Part shown: in pieces, positions 33,960-47,350 of the stretch | How positions within the stretch are numbered: the stretch's first letter is position 1 | Layout of the letters: each line of letters begins with the position of its first letter | Source of the DNA: Sipunculus nudus | Lineage: Eukaryota > Annelida > Sipuncula > Golfingiida > Sipunculidae | Direction: 5' to 3' | Assembly: GCA_026874595.1 (NCBI GenBank) | Contig: CM049315.1 | Location: 10,056,164 to 10,120,163 of the forward strand | Length of the DNA: 64,000 nt | Position numbers and translations under genes: made by a program | Notes under the pieces: generated by a model | The model's input: the letters and a program-made list of their open reading frames with translations, nothing else | What the model was told of the DNA's origin: nothing | Databases searched by the model: none

Positions 33960-34150
33960 CCACCTGTGTTGATTTATTACATAGGCGCTAGGGGCGGAGT
34001 CTTCTCAAGAGGCGGTGCACGCCCTTGTCAATCAATATTGACGTCATGCATCTGTGAGGGCATACGTGCACGTGTACGTGGCAAGTCTTGGCATCTGTCC
34101 AATCACAGTCGAATGTTTAAAGTCCCCCTTTGGCGTGTATAGTGAACCAC
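33960..34150. other. GC-richer island with CRE palindrome, candidate regulatory element
   Basis: The block contains 'aggggcggagtc' (Sp1-like), a perfect CRE palindrome TGACGTCA (34039-34046), a CCAAT-type 'tccaatcacag' near 34098, and CACGTG-like 'tgcacgtgtacgtgg'. Flanks are AT-rich. The 70-codon open frame crossing it has no recognisable motif. Confidence 0.35.
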
Positions 34151-35065
34151 GATGTCTAACCTTGAACATGACTGATGTATACTATATAGTCACAATGGCG
34201 TCGCATGATTATAAATTATAAGATTCACTTAATATTAAGTACGTGTCTCATTTTAAGGTAATTAAAAAGCATTAAAAGATAATATTAATTTATAACTCTC
34301 AATATATGTTTGTGGCTATTGTTATATTAGACTGAAACTTTATATATGATTTACCCAATTATATTATTATAACTAGTATTTGTCCATATTACCAATCAGA
34401 TTTTTAATTTATAATCATATATGAAGTCTCCCAAATTTCAACGTATATTATATATAAAAGGCGTAATTCCTAAATGTACTACAGTATTACTTTGATATCC
34501 TCGTATAGTCTAAAGACCTTCATATATATGTACGTTGTCAAGGACATTATCCTGTAATATGGATATGTTTTCCGGGTGTCGCTGTTTCAACTGTATTATG
34601 TACAGAAGAAAACAAAAAGATTATTTATATGTTACCTGAAAGATTATCTATAGTTATAAAATGATTATATTTTTTTATTTAACATTTCATTTATATAAAT
34701 AAACATATGTAAATATATATGTGATATATGGTTATATGTTGGATATCAAAGTTATGCATGGGTTACTACACTTTACTTCAAAATCTGTCACTGGACGGGT
34801 AAGATAAGGGTAATTTTGAGGGGGTACTTAAAGTGTGGTTACCGTGTGTCCGACTCCATTATTTTTTTTTTACTCTCATTATATAAATAAATGGTTAACC
34901 CACTCGTCTTATGACACTAGATAATGAATATTTTCCCACGTATAAAAATATTATCATTACATGCTGAAAATATATATAAATGTTCAACTGGTGATTTAAT
35001 TTCGATTCTTAGCAAAGTTTTGGTCTGCACGCTAAGAAGATTAAATTAGCTCATGCTGCGTGTTA

Positions 35066-35410
35066 TAAGAAGGGCGGGGGGGGGGGGCAACAATCATCCC
35101 AAAATCTGTTCAACAAATTTATCGGGGCTTCCATTTTCGTAAGTAGACATGTATGGCGGGCCTAAACCTTCTGCTTAATGAGTTGACAAAGTTGTATTTG
35201 GATAAGGCACGGGAACTGTTTCAGTATAAATAGCCTATTATATCTAGTCTTAGCAGTGCATTAGACAAACTCTAATAGATATATATATGATGGATCAACG
35301 AGAACCCTCATTGCTCATGCGAATAGGTCCAGCCATATTATCTCAGGCGGGGTAAGAGGGGCCTAAAATCTTGTCGAATTTTTTAGGGGTTTCAATTTTG
35401 TATCTCTTCC
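35066..35410. repeat. Two diverged direct copies of a G-rich repeat unit
   Basis: The segments at about 35072-35145 and 35346-35402 share 'ggcggggg', 'aaaatct', 'gtc/ttcaa.aaattt' and 'ggg.cttc.attt'. The intervening sequence is unrelated. Identity unknown. Confidence 0.4.
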
Positions 35411-37015
35411 TGAATAAGCTACAAATGTTGGCATTTTAAATGCCTGATTCCAATTAAGAAGCAGTATATGAAGCATTTGAGAACACAATCAGGCTAGTAT
35501 ACACCTTAATTGTTCAAAGTCACTTTTCGCCACACACTAAATATACAACAAAATACTAAATGGGAAAACCAGCAATTTACCAGCAGACCGCGTGCAGCCA
35601 CCAGCCATTGACCAGCATACAGTTTTCGGCTGTGTATAGAGCATGCGTGTGTGTTTTAGGAACTGCTGGTATCTTATGAAGTATAGAGAAGAATTGACAA
35701 AACAAAATTGTTTCATCCTAGAAGAATGCTCTTTGTCAAACCCACTGCATGTCACCGAGTGACTTGTGACCCATTGCACAATGTGACTTACTGGTATACT
35801 GATATATAGTTATAGGGTGGTTTTCATGTTGTTCTCGTTAAGGTTTCATGGTCATCTGGCTATTATTGGCTGATTATTTCATTAAAAAAAAAGGAAAGAG
35901 AATATAACAATGTACTTCATGTATTTATCTTATTTTTTTTATCAACAGTTTGTGTAGAAGTTGTGAAAATTCTATTTCTGTCCCATAAATTTGCTCAAAA
36001 CAATGCAAATTTCATTTCTTTTGACAACAATTGTTACCAAATTTTGAAAGACCAAGTAAGGGGTTGTTTTTCCGACCTCCCGGCCCCCTCATCCGACATG
36101 TGTCATAGTGTGCCCCCCTCATGCCACAATCCTCGAGATCCACACGCCTTTGTATATATATATATATATATATTTATGTGCAATACATGTTTCAACACTG
36201 CAAGGTAATGAATTCGTTATATACAGGGACCATATTCAGTATATAAGTAAGATGATAAACCTGTCACTTCAAACTGGTATACCTTTAAACAACAGTATTT
36301 TATCATCATGTAGTGCATAGCCATTTCAAAACGGCATTTCTTAAACAAAAGATATACTTAAGACAAAGAAACGACACTTCTACCCTTCCCAGCATCTAAA
36401 CAATATACAGTTACTTTTGCTTTTGCGATGCACATATTGAGAAATTGTCCTTGGTATATGCCTGTACTTTGATGAAATTGTACATAACAATTATATATAG
36501 TGTTATTTGGTGGATATAAACTAACCAGCTGTTTTGGAAATAGATGATTATGTAAGTGCTTGACATAATTAAGCAGATGTTCATCAATTATATGTATACA
36601 TGTATATGAATGCAAACAGAACAATATTGTTTCATTATGTTGGCAAACGTTTCATTTTTTCCTGGTTTGTCTAAATATTTATATTAAACGTTATCTTCCT
36701 CTGGTTTTATGAAAAGCATTAATGCATATTGCTGACATCATTTTAAATTTCTTTTATCGAACAGAGAATTTCTTAATTAGCATTAATAGATATTTTAAAC
36801 AAAGGTTTATATAAATATATATGCTATGTTTCCATGATGCAAATCAAATTAAATAATGATTTCCTTCATGAAATAATTTTTAAAAATTGCTTTTGATTAT
36901 AGAATAATTTTCTTGCAGTCATTAGAGTATGCATGCGTATAACAATTCCACGTGTATACATGTTTATATAATATTTAAGTGTCTATGTTAAATTTACATT
37001 AAATTCATGTATGTA

Positions 37016-37160
37016 TATGTTGCGCGCCGTCTCCCGAACTGGCCGACTTATATATAAGATGCCATGGGTCTGACCCAATAACTGATCGGATTATTGGCTA
37101 GACCAATTTCAGATGGTCAACCCATCTTAAGATGGGTGAGCCCCAATATGCGATCCTGAT
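37016..37160 (+). mobile_element. Partial copy of TIR element C
   Basis: 'atatgttgcgcgccgtctcc' followed by 'gggtctgacccaataactga' and 'cccatcttaagatgggt' repeats both terminal and internal words of element C (20592-21346). The matching right end was not found nearby, so the copy is truncated or rearranged. Confidence 0.65.
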
Positions 37161-37409
37161 CTATATACCGATGCAAGCATATGTACAGGGATTTGAATAA
37201 AATTCTATGATCCCCTTATCACACCCATGCATTATATATTCCCTGATTTACCGATCATCACCTACAGCTTTTTGGATCGACTGAGGTATATTCAGTTTGT
37301 ACCTCCCCCAAAGGAACTGTATATTAAAGACAAATGAAAATGAAAATGTTTATTTATTCTTAAATCCAAGTAATTAACCTGACCGAAGAGTGACCTAGAC
37401 TATAGCATG

Positions 37410-37412
<3 letters not shown>

Positions 37413-37473
<61 letters not shown>

Positions 37474-37565
37474 GACATGCTTCATAAGACACGTAACTTT
37501 ACGACGATACAATGCATGGATTGAACTTGCAGGGCTTGATCTGCATGGAGGATGATTTTATAACC

Positions 37566-37630
<65 letters not shown>
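37413..37630. repeat. Two long (AT)n microsatellites
   Basis: Alternating AT at 37413-37471 and 37567-37630, separated by about 95 bases of unique sequence. Confidence 0.96.
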
Positions 37631-37634
<4 letters not shown>

Positions 37635-38492
37635 CATTCAGGAATATAGCTAAATCATTTAAATTAACAAACAATGCATACATGCATACCTCTGATATCT
37701 TACCAATTTCAGGAGATTTTTTGTAATAACCTTTTTTGTTCTGTTTATATACAACTCATATGTGCTGGAACAACAGATCGATTCTCTATATGTACCATAC
37801 AGATGTGATTTATAATATTATTAAATATGTTTGACATTGTATACAACCTTATATACAAAACAGAGTTGTTGACATAGTTCCCATGACCAACGTTAACGTA
37901 AAAACCTATTGATGTAACGTTTAGTTTAAACTAAAAATGCATGTATATAAGATTGCACGTGATGAAATTAAAGACCATTTAAATCAATGAAATGAACCCC
38001 TATATATGTACAGGTACGTTTTCCTCCGGGAAGCACGATAGAAGACTTTAGTCTTTGATGTACAACAGATGTACTGTGATGTACAACAGGGTTCTCCACG
38101 GGGGGTGTTGATAGTGTTATTAACTGGTGTGGAGTGTTACACCGGGACATATCCTTTACCCGCAATGGTATAACACCTCGATCCTTTAATTCATATCTGT
38201 GACTGGTAGTTTCTAACATCCTGTGTGTTGTTGCCTCCTGTTTTTGCTTCGCCGGGATGTGAACGATCTACCCCCATAATTATAAGTTAGCATACATCAA
38301 ACACGCTGATTAAATAACGCATGCAGATTGGTCATTTTGTAAAGCAGAAATTAAAAGAAAGTAACCCTTCTTTCCTTAATGTAATTTGTAAGTGACGACT
38401 TGTTTCCCTCACTCATACAGACGTTGAGTGATCAGATAATATACGATACATATTATTTCGTTGACTCGATTTGGTTGAAAAGCAATGCATGG

Positions 38493-38495
<3 letters not shown>

Positions 38496-38544
<49 letters not shown>
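38496..38544. repeat. (AT)n microsatellite
   Basis: About 24 AT units. Confidence 0.95.
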
Positions 38545-38546
<2 letters not shown>

Positions 38547-38885
38547 CTGAAATATAGATATGCACCGAGAATGTCAAGAAAGTTGTGATATGGAATGTGA
38601 TATTATACTAATATCCCATATATTAATTACATGGGGCATGACTTTTTATGTATATAATCTACCGACATATATATGAACTAAAATTAGTATTTAAATATAG
38701 TTATTAATGAAATGGGTTTATATATTTAAATAAAAACCAATTAAACTGCTTCTTAATCTTCAATTGATAAAAAATTATATCAATTCTTAAAATGTGTTAT
38801 TATAGTTACTAATATATAATATTACGTTCAGGAACTGGTCACCGACCACAACCTTATATACATACACCTTTTAAAGGTAACATTT

Positions 38886-38888
<3 letters not shown>

Positions 38889-38946
<58 letters not shown>
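38889..38946. repeat. (AT)n microsatellite
   Basis: About 29 AT units; the Tyr/Ile minus-strand open frame here is an artefact. Confidence 0.95.
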
Positions 38947-38947
<1 letters not shown>

Positions 38948-38949
38948 GG

Positions 38950-40488
38950 AAATACCATGCTCATCACCACCATTATATGTGTATGTATCATTAAATAGCT
39001 GCATCTTTATATACAATATACCATGTATATTTGTTCAATGATATGAAATATGTTTCTTGATAGAAAATAAAATATGCCATTATAGATCGAAAGAAGACAC
39101 CCTACCTTGCAAGCAGATGTATATACAAGACAAGACGATTCCAGTTTGAACAGACGAATATGTATATAAAGACCAACGATTCATGCTTAAAGCTTTCGCA
39201 TGCCCATATGTATGCATGGCATATATAGAATCACTATATATATACACATGCATGTACGTAGCAACATATGTTTAAGTAAACTAACTTAGGCGCAAAACTT
39301 AGAAACAGTTTCAGGCGCGCAGTTATATATACACACAGCGGTACATACTTTTAAAAGCAAAGCACCGAATCTATATATCTATAAATATTAACGACACGGT
39401 ATCCCATGCAGCCACGCTACCGTATATATTTCAAGTCATAAAATAGAGCGGGGTGAGTTTTACAACCTAGACGAGGACTCTGCTGGTACGAGGTAATTTA
39501 TTTGCTGCTGGCTTTCCGTTAACACCTTTTGGAATGAACGGATTCGACCTGTAGGTTGAATTGGATGGTTATATAATTCTTGACTTCACCATCAAACGAC
39601 CATAAAAGGTCCGACAATATTTCAGTAATTGTTCTGTAGTGTTACACGAGTGGGTGTTTTGTGCCGGTTTGAAGAGCTCCGTGTATTGCTTATTAGCGGT
39701 CTATAAATTGTCTTAACATGTTACGGCTCTTTCGGAAAACATTCGATCTACAGAATATATATGTCAGGGTATATGTGCGAGTATTTTTTTAATAGCATAT
39801 GCTGATAATTTACATGGATCTGCACAAATTGAAGTCTAAAAACACGGACACCGTTATAATGTATATACAGTGCATATATATATATGGTGAATACATGAAG
39901 ATATTTAAGATTTCAATGAAAGCACTTATTATCATGTTTGTGTGCTTAAAAAAAACAAATATTCTATCAGACAAAGCTCACATTATGTACGATATTATAT
40001 ATACAGAAAGAGATATATAACATCTGTAATTTCAAATATATCCTTTTATATCCAATATATTCTTTTCGTAAAATATATCCACACATTTATTAGAAATAAC
40101 CCCCCTCCCCCTACCCCCTTTCCCAGGATTCGCCAGTGTGACCACAAACAAACGTTAAACCAATATTGCGTATATAGAGATTTCTCACTCTGTCATTTCT
40201 GTTTCTTTTTCTGTTTGTTACACTAAATCTGTGTGCGTCTATAATAGAGTTATAGGGGTCGCGAATATATTTTATTTACATAATAGTAATGATAATAATG
40301 ATGGTAACCATATTACTTACTATTAGTATCATCATCATCGCTAAAAAAACATTAAAAAAAATAAAATTATTAATGATATCAATAATAATGATAACAATAG
40401 TAGTATAATAACTATTAAAAAGTAATTAAAGTTATTAAACTAAATATGTATAGATAACAATCATCAACATGCAGCATTCAACCACTAA

Positions 40489-40520
<32 letters not shown>

Positions 40521-41229
40521 TTGTGTGTGTATATATAATATGACAAGAAATGATCGTGGGAAAAAAGTAAAAATTGTCTTTGATAAAAAGGCGGGACCAG
40601 GGGAGGACTTTTGGTTGTTAATGTACCTTTGTTAACTTGTAGTCATTGCCTAAATTTGGAGGGAGATATAAAATAAAAAAAGATACAACGCTGAGATGTA
40701 TTTATATGATTAAAAATAAACCGGAACCTGTTACGTCTTACATATATACCTTTCTCTCTATATATATATTTGTATTTGTGTGTATATATATATATGTATG
40801 TATATATATCATTATTTACGGTATAGCTATATGTATATAATCTTAACGGTTTTAATAGTTGAATATTTACTTCTTATTGTATGGTTTACCCCAGGAAGAT
40901 ACTGTTATTTATATAAATCACCAAAATAAGACTTGGGGCATCTCTGCTTGTCATGCATATACATGTATATATCGATGGTTACAGTTCATGTATGGTGTAT
41001 ATTGGGAACAAAGCACTATACATAGCTGTTTGAATGTTTGATATTTCGGGGTTTGAACATTAATATAATATCCAGGTATATCAAAATATACCAGTATATA
41101 TAGATACTGCCAAGAACAATTCTTTATTTCTTACAAACAAACATGTATGGATATATATGGCGTAATTAATTAGTTCTTATATGTTTATAATAACGGTTCA
41201 AGGTATGCACAAAAAAAAGAATTAACTCT
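38950..41229. other. AT-rich intergenic DNA, nothing recognised
   Basis: Short TA/GT microsatellites (for example 40491-40535) and poly-triplet stretches near 40280-40440. No gene-like frame. Confidence 0.5.
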
Positions 41230-42533
41230 TTGAATGGCTTGGTTTTATCTTAAGTTGGCACAAGTTAGCTGATAAGAACAAGATTTCATGGATACAAGGT
41301 AATAATCCCGGTACAAGAGCTGGTGTGACGCTCTATATATGTGACACCATGCTGTCACATCCATTCGACTTTCACTGATCTATACCGTTACCGTGACAGC
41401 CTTAGCAATAAAGAACAGAACCCAGACCATCAGGGTCACGGCCCAGGACGAGCTCTTCCTACATACTGACCCAGATAAATCACACCAAACCGACCAATGG
41501 GAACCATAACTCACCCCCGGATAGACGGAGGAAGGGAAATTAATTGGATGTCGGCACCCTTTGATGTTACCGATAGCCAATCATGTTGGCACGTTTTGAA
41601 GATGAAGGTTTTGAGCATCGATATCTTATTATCAAGTTCACAGTTACAAATCTATCGGCTCTTTAGATTTCTGTTGGGACAGCGACAAGGTTTCGAGTGC
41701 CCTATCCACCTTGGCTACCCATAAATCTTGCCAACGCTCGCTGGCTGGCTCCATATCTCTGCTCCGCGACACTGTAGCTCACCTAAGCAACCCGACTGAC
41801 TTTTGGCCGAGTCAGTTTAGCAGAGATCCTAGAGGCCGATGTTGCTCAATAACACCAAGGCTTAGCAGAAATAGGTTGGTATATAATTTATACACAAGGG
41901 CGCGCGTTGATCGCCCGGGGGCGGGGCTTGCATGAATGGGAAACTATCAAGTGCGATGTATCTGATAAAGTGGACCTCAACTGCCATTCATGTGAGGGGC
42001 GGGGTAAGAGAATCATTTACAACACTGGCATCCATGCGGTTAAGTGGTCCTACGTTTGATTAATTCTGTCATGTGTTTAAGGGTCGCTTTTTAATACTGA
42101 AAGGTAGTCCCGACTTGCCTTTTGAAGGTATCTTCAACTGAATCAAATCAAATCGACATTAAAGCACCCGTGGGTACTGGAAATTCACCCCGAGACGTTA
42201 CGTCACAGCACGGAGTCCCCGTCAGCCGCGGGTTCTTCAGGTAACTCTGGCTTTTGTGGTGAACTGTAAGTTAAGAGGGTCGACAGGAGCGGTCACTTCA
42301 CTTGACCACTGGTCAATCGTACGGACCACTGCTGTAAACCAGGCAGAGCATCAGCACGTCGTGTAGTAATTAACAACAGACATAACCAGCTTGGTCGTAG
42401 ATTATATGAATTTACAACTTTGAATAACAAAAAGGTCGGTTGTCTTGTTGACACATAGGTAATAAAATACTATTGCTTTAGCGTATGTTGTGAAATCTTA
42501 TATATTGTTCTTTACTATGTTGTAGGTTCTAAA
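41230..42533 (+). promoter_or_regulatory. Cdx 5' flank: GC-richer region, candidate promoter and 5' UTR
   Basis: G+C rises from about 41230 and stays high until the Cdx coding exon. Sp1-type boxes are at 41917-41927 (GGGGGCGGGGC) and 41995-42004 (GAGGGGCGGG), and a TATA-like 'tatataattta' lies at about 41880. An acceptor-like 'ctatgttgtag' ends at 42525, eight bases before the Cdx ATG. A strong donor-like 'ctgtaagt' lies at about 42264-42271, and another 'caggtaact' at about 42238. A short intron in the 5' UTR is therefore plausible. The transcription start is not determined. Confidence 0.45.
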
Positions 42534-43107
42534 ATGCACTTGGTCCAGACGGCCACGGATCCGGGGTTTCAAAACTGTGCGATGTACCGGCAGACCTACC
42601 CAACTGGGTTCGGCTACTCCTCCCAGCCTGTAGCACAGTATGGCGGCCATGACTTTTCACAGTTTCTTCCAGCGGAGGACGTACAGCGAACACAGAATAC
42701 GTCATCTGCGGCCACCAATTCTGCGTGGCAAGGAATGTACGCTATGGCTGGGACCCCGACCCCACCGGCCATGGGAGGGCGGACGGTCTCCCCAAACATG
42801 GAACCGTGCACGGACTGGAATTTTAACACAGGAACAACAACGAACGCGTTGCCAAACTCTAATACTGTCAGTTACGGCTACCGGCCGGGGACTCTCACAA
42901 ACCTGAGCCCTGAATATGGACAAACTCCAGCAAATGGACCCACTGGGACTACCAGCCCTACAGCCCTTGGGGGTTCTCCAGGTATGGTAAACAGTCCTCC
43001 AGTCAATCAAAACAACACAAACCCCGGGGGTGCGGCAAACAGACAAACTCAGCGTGCACCCTACGACTGGATGAAGAAAAACACGTACCCCACAGCGCCG
43101 AGCTCAG
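42534..43107 (+). CDS. Cdx: Caudal-type ParaHox homeobox protein Cdx, first coding exon (partial gene)
   Basis: Cdx is a nuclear homeodomain transcription factor patterning the posterior body axis and hindgut. This exon encodes 191 codons plus one base, ending in donor 'gtaagc'. Visible motifs: MYRQ at 17-20 and QYGGHDF at 35-41 (compare vertebrate MYPS and DYGGYH), AWQGMYA at 64-70, DWNFN at 94-98 (vertebrate DWNGY), LSPEYG at 124-129, a Thr/Ser/Pro/Asn-rich linker, and the hexapeptide PYDWMKK at 176-182 followed by NTYPTAPSSG. This last part matches the arrangement in Drosophila caudal, where DWMKKPAYPAQPQPG leads directly into the homeodomain arm. The phase-1 break just before the expected GKTRTKDKY is as in other Cdx genes. 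The start gives an N terminus of normal length. The open frame past 43107 is intron. The homeodomain exon is not in the window as far as I can see. Confidence 0.92.
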
Positions 43108-44689
43108 GTAAGCTACTTGTATTATTATATCACCGCCCTAAACACTATATTTTTATATAAATGATGAGCATATGGTATTTACTTGATATGATATTGCTGC
43201 TTTATCAAATTATAGACACACAATCAATTATGGTATATAATTATATCAATTAATCATAACTATAGGTAATTTTGGTAAGAAATTATAAATACTTCCTGCA
43301 CGTATATTATCTATTAAAACAGGTCTACACGCAGCCTATATATATAAAACAATGTGAACAACAAGCCAAGTGTTGGCCATAGCTTTGGCGAAAGACTTCT
43401 AAATACTTTGGAAAGAAAGACCTCATGAAAAAAGGAATATATAATGACAGGTAATTATTGTCCTTTACTCTCAGTGCAGAAAAAAACACATACTTTAAAA
43501 CTAAAGAAATCTGGTGTGAACAACATGCACGCACTATATATATATATATATTTGGAGGCATTTGGTCGATATTTTGAGGGTTTAACCAATTCAACTGAAG
43601 AGTGTAAACTGCCAAGATGAAAGACGCAATTTCTAGATTGAACACAAAATTACTGGACCACTCTATAGCTTTATGCAGGAAGACCCAACTTTTCATAAAT
43701 AACCGACTCATTATCGATCAGGTAATTAAACACAAGACAAGGGTATAAATCAAAACACTTCTCATTAAATGTCAGTTGACCGTTCGTTATGTAGAAATGA
43801 TATAAATAAATCAAGTAGCACACCTACCGCCATGCAGGGGGTGCGAGCCCGACCACCAACCCACAAACGCTCTCTCTGCTCCTATGGTAAACGCTCAATT
43901 AAATTAAACATATATTTATTACCAGGTATTCATGCAGGGTGTCTATAAAGTGAGTTGTAGTTCCGGAGAAAATGTGACCACAATAAAACCATCACTTCTA
44001 CATGCAAGGTCCATAACACCTTAACAGATTTATAACCGGACTGAAAACTGAATGCGTGACAGCAAATTATATAGCGGTATATGGTGAGCTGGCCATAAAC
44101 TAGCCGTGTATATACGTCCATGTCTATAGCAGGTATAACCTGAGGCAGTCAGTTGGAATTTTTCGCCATATATACCATCTGCATGTTTTTTTTTTTTTTT
44201 TTTATTGTGTGGACTGTGATCTGGTTGACTCTTTAATTTAAATTAATGCTGTATGATTAATTTGAAGTCATTGCAATCATATCTATATATATAGGCACAG
44301 GGAGAATAAGAAGCTATGCTCGTCCATATATTTATATAATCAATTAATTAAGCATCCCTCATGTACGAGCTAATACCAAATAATGTGGTTTGTATGAGGT
44401 TTTTTTATACACAGCTGGATAAATCACAGGGTTTTATGGGAGGCTGATTGCGGAGCTATGCAGTGTTAATCTTGTTAATAGTCTGTATAGTGCAAATCGA
44501 CCAGCAATAAAAGAGTTGAAATACAACATTTTTCGCAGCTATTGCCTTGTCAAACGGCCATAAACCTGCTTCTGTTTTAGCTCATTGCTCCTTCACGGAG
44601 TAGCAATAAAACCGTGCAGTATATTTTCTTCCTCAGTAATTATTAAATGAACCATCAAACAGAGACAACCTCTATAGAAGTTCCGTTAG

Positions 44690-45070
44690 ACCAATCCACT
44701 TTGCTTCTATACTTGTTTACGAGGTCGAGGGTGGTGCGTGTAAAGCCGCTATTTGCCCAGAGAATTTATACACCGCTGATCTAAACTCTGGTAGTGAGTG
44801 ACTTTTGTAATTACTGCCCATGAAACTTTTACTGCTTGTCGTGGATTTATATTGGTCCACACAAATACTAATGTTTATATTTCTTGACGATCGGCGAACG
44901 CTCGTCTTGGGCCACACAAAAAGCGGTCATATATTTTCTACCTGCCCGCTCACGGCAGCAGTGTATTTATCTGAACACGGCGGAGCGACCGGTCTCAGGG
45001 CGTCTGAGCTGGCTCCCGGCCCGGGCGGATATTTATCATGCACACCTGTAGCGTTTTGTCTCATGCAGTC
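44690..45070. other. GC-richer island in Cdx intron, candidate enhancer
   Basis: A block with CpG-rich words ('acggcggagcgaccggtctc', 'ctcccggcccgggcgg') and AT-core homeodomain-like sites ('gtatttatctg', 'gatatttatcatg'), within strongly AT-rich intron. The open frames crossing it (44820-45077 plus strand, 44717-44917 minus strand) show no known motif. Confidence 0.35.
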
Positions 45071-47144
45071 GTTTTAGTGCTCATAATACATAATGCGACT
45101 TGGATATTAATATGATACGACCCTGGAAAAACCATCCTCACGCTAAGGTAAAAACCGGGAACATATATAGGGGTTGGTGTGTCAGCATGTATATAGAAAA
45201 GGACTTGATATTAGTACTCTATCTGTATATACTTATAAGGTTGTTAAATTTGCTTGGCGTTATAAATTCTGGTATTATGTTCTGTATAAATATTTGCATA
45301 TTTTGGCAAGCAAATTTTTATCTCTACAGTTCAGTTTTTTAGTTTATTTAGAAATATATAAATTCTGAAATACTTAGCTATGGTATTTAAACACCCAATA
45401 TAACTTATTATTATTATTATTATTATATATATATATATACTGACATTTTTAATCAGAAAATATACAGAAATACCCCATGCAAGATGGAACAAAATATAAA
45501 ACACAAAGAATTTGTTGAATGAACACGACATTATTTCAGTTTTTACTTCCAATGTACTAGATAAACATTTATCATTCTTTTGTTTTATAGTCATTTAAAT
45601 ATATTGATATATTACAGAGCTAATTAACCATGTTTCTCCTGAAACAGGTATAAAGGTTATCTGATGTACTTTCCATAACATTTTCACGTAACTTGATGGC
45701 AATTTATTACTTTTGTAAAACACGAAAAGTTCAAAGTTTTGCCAATAAGGAGTAATTTTGTAAGATTAAAAAATATATTTATAATGACTCTAAATAAAAA
45801 CCATGCGTAATCATAACCATAGGTTATAAGGGAAGCATTTAACAATAATGTCCAACCATACTTTTCCACATGTAGAATGATGTATGATTCGTCAATGCAA
45901 AGGAATTCATTAAAGACGACATTAAAATGCATGTAAATGTATATAACTTTATATAATTATTTGTTAAGGATGGGAATATCTAAATCTGCATGTTTCTCCA
46001 TGTGGTAATTTGAGGGTTTTATATGTGTACACATTACACACATGCATTTCTATCTTAATCATATATATTATTTCTTTAATATATATATATATACTTATAA
46101 CCGAGAACCTGCGAAAGACAAAATAATATTTGTTTGCCTTTTTATAACTTACATTTCTCTCCTTTAACATCTGCATGAATTAAATCGAAATAATATACGA
46201 ATTTATCTGGATTGTTTACAATGCTTAATTAAGAAAAAAAGAAAATACATAACATTTTTAATCAAGCTTCACGGCAACTTGTTAATAAATCTTTTTATAG
46301 AAGACTATATGTATACTTTTATTTAGTCACGGTGGATTGTAAAATTTTTCTGATATATCGACTCGATGGTTTAATGAAAACATTTTGATTAACTTACCAA
46401 TAAATTAATATTTACATTCACTCTCGCTTGATTTATAAGACAATTAAATTGATATATATGTTTCTTCAGTATTTCAGTATTTTATGAAATACATGTACTT
46501 ATCAGAACCTTAATTAAAGGCGATTCTTTGTGTAGCTCTTTTATACTGTTATGAACAATGTTAAACCAAATTAAAGAAGTTGTGCTGAACAGTTGTTTTT
46601 AAAAATGACACATGATCAGGGACATTATGTTTAAAATAGAATCCGCATATATATTTCTTCATGATATATGTTTTTAAGTCTCAACTGTATATAATGTATT
46701 ACTTAATTATACGGCTCAGACCAATATTAACTGAAGTAAATTGAAATTTTTTATAAATTTCCAAATAAACAATATGTCATCTCGCATGGGTGTGTGTGAA
46801 AACAACATCAAAACTGCAAATTTTAAAAAGTTGTTTATGAATTTTATAAACTGCATAATGGCTATATAGGGAATAAGGATTAGTTAATAAAGTTAAATTT
46901 AATTTCATTGTTCCTGTTGATCCAAATAATATATTTTCCGTGTTTTATCCTTGAGTTGATCAAAGTGTGCATGTTTATTGGATGGATATATCCTACTGAG
47001 CATCCACAAGACATCATCTGTATCAAACGGGCCTCTTTGATCATAAATCACCGTGATTTTAATCAGCAGTTAATGACGAATGCATTTATATAAGACATCT
47101 GAATAAAATGACCATTTAATGGATTTCTCTCGATTTTTCTTTTT

Positions 47145-47350
47145 CTTGTACATCCGGGGTGTGTCGGGTAGCGCCCCTTCCCCGGATTTCAAAAGTAATA
47201 ACAGATCTAACACCCATAATGGCCGCCTCTACAATCCGCATTAGCAGTTTAATGCACCATACTGCACAAATGATCCTAATGGGTCTCCCCCACACCACAC
47301 TATACCTCCGCCCTCCGTGTGGTCAGACGATTACTCCTTTGAGCTGTATG
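47145..47350. other. GC-richer island in Cdx intron
   Basis: It starts with an 8-bp inverted repeat, ATCCGGGG and CCCCGGAT, about 20 bases apart. It also holds 'cataatggccgcc', a YY1-like word. No gene-like frame recognised. Confidence 0.3.

Noticed and set aside
42614-43046. Minus-strand and +1 open frames over Cdx exon 1 (up to 114 codons)
   Set aside because: They are shadows of the Cdx coding frame, which alone shows the caudal motifs and hexapeptide.
43820-43870. Minus-strand B-box-like word near 43840
   Set aside because: GGTCGGGCTCGCACC departs from the B box consensus at key positions and no A box or tail was seen.
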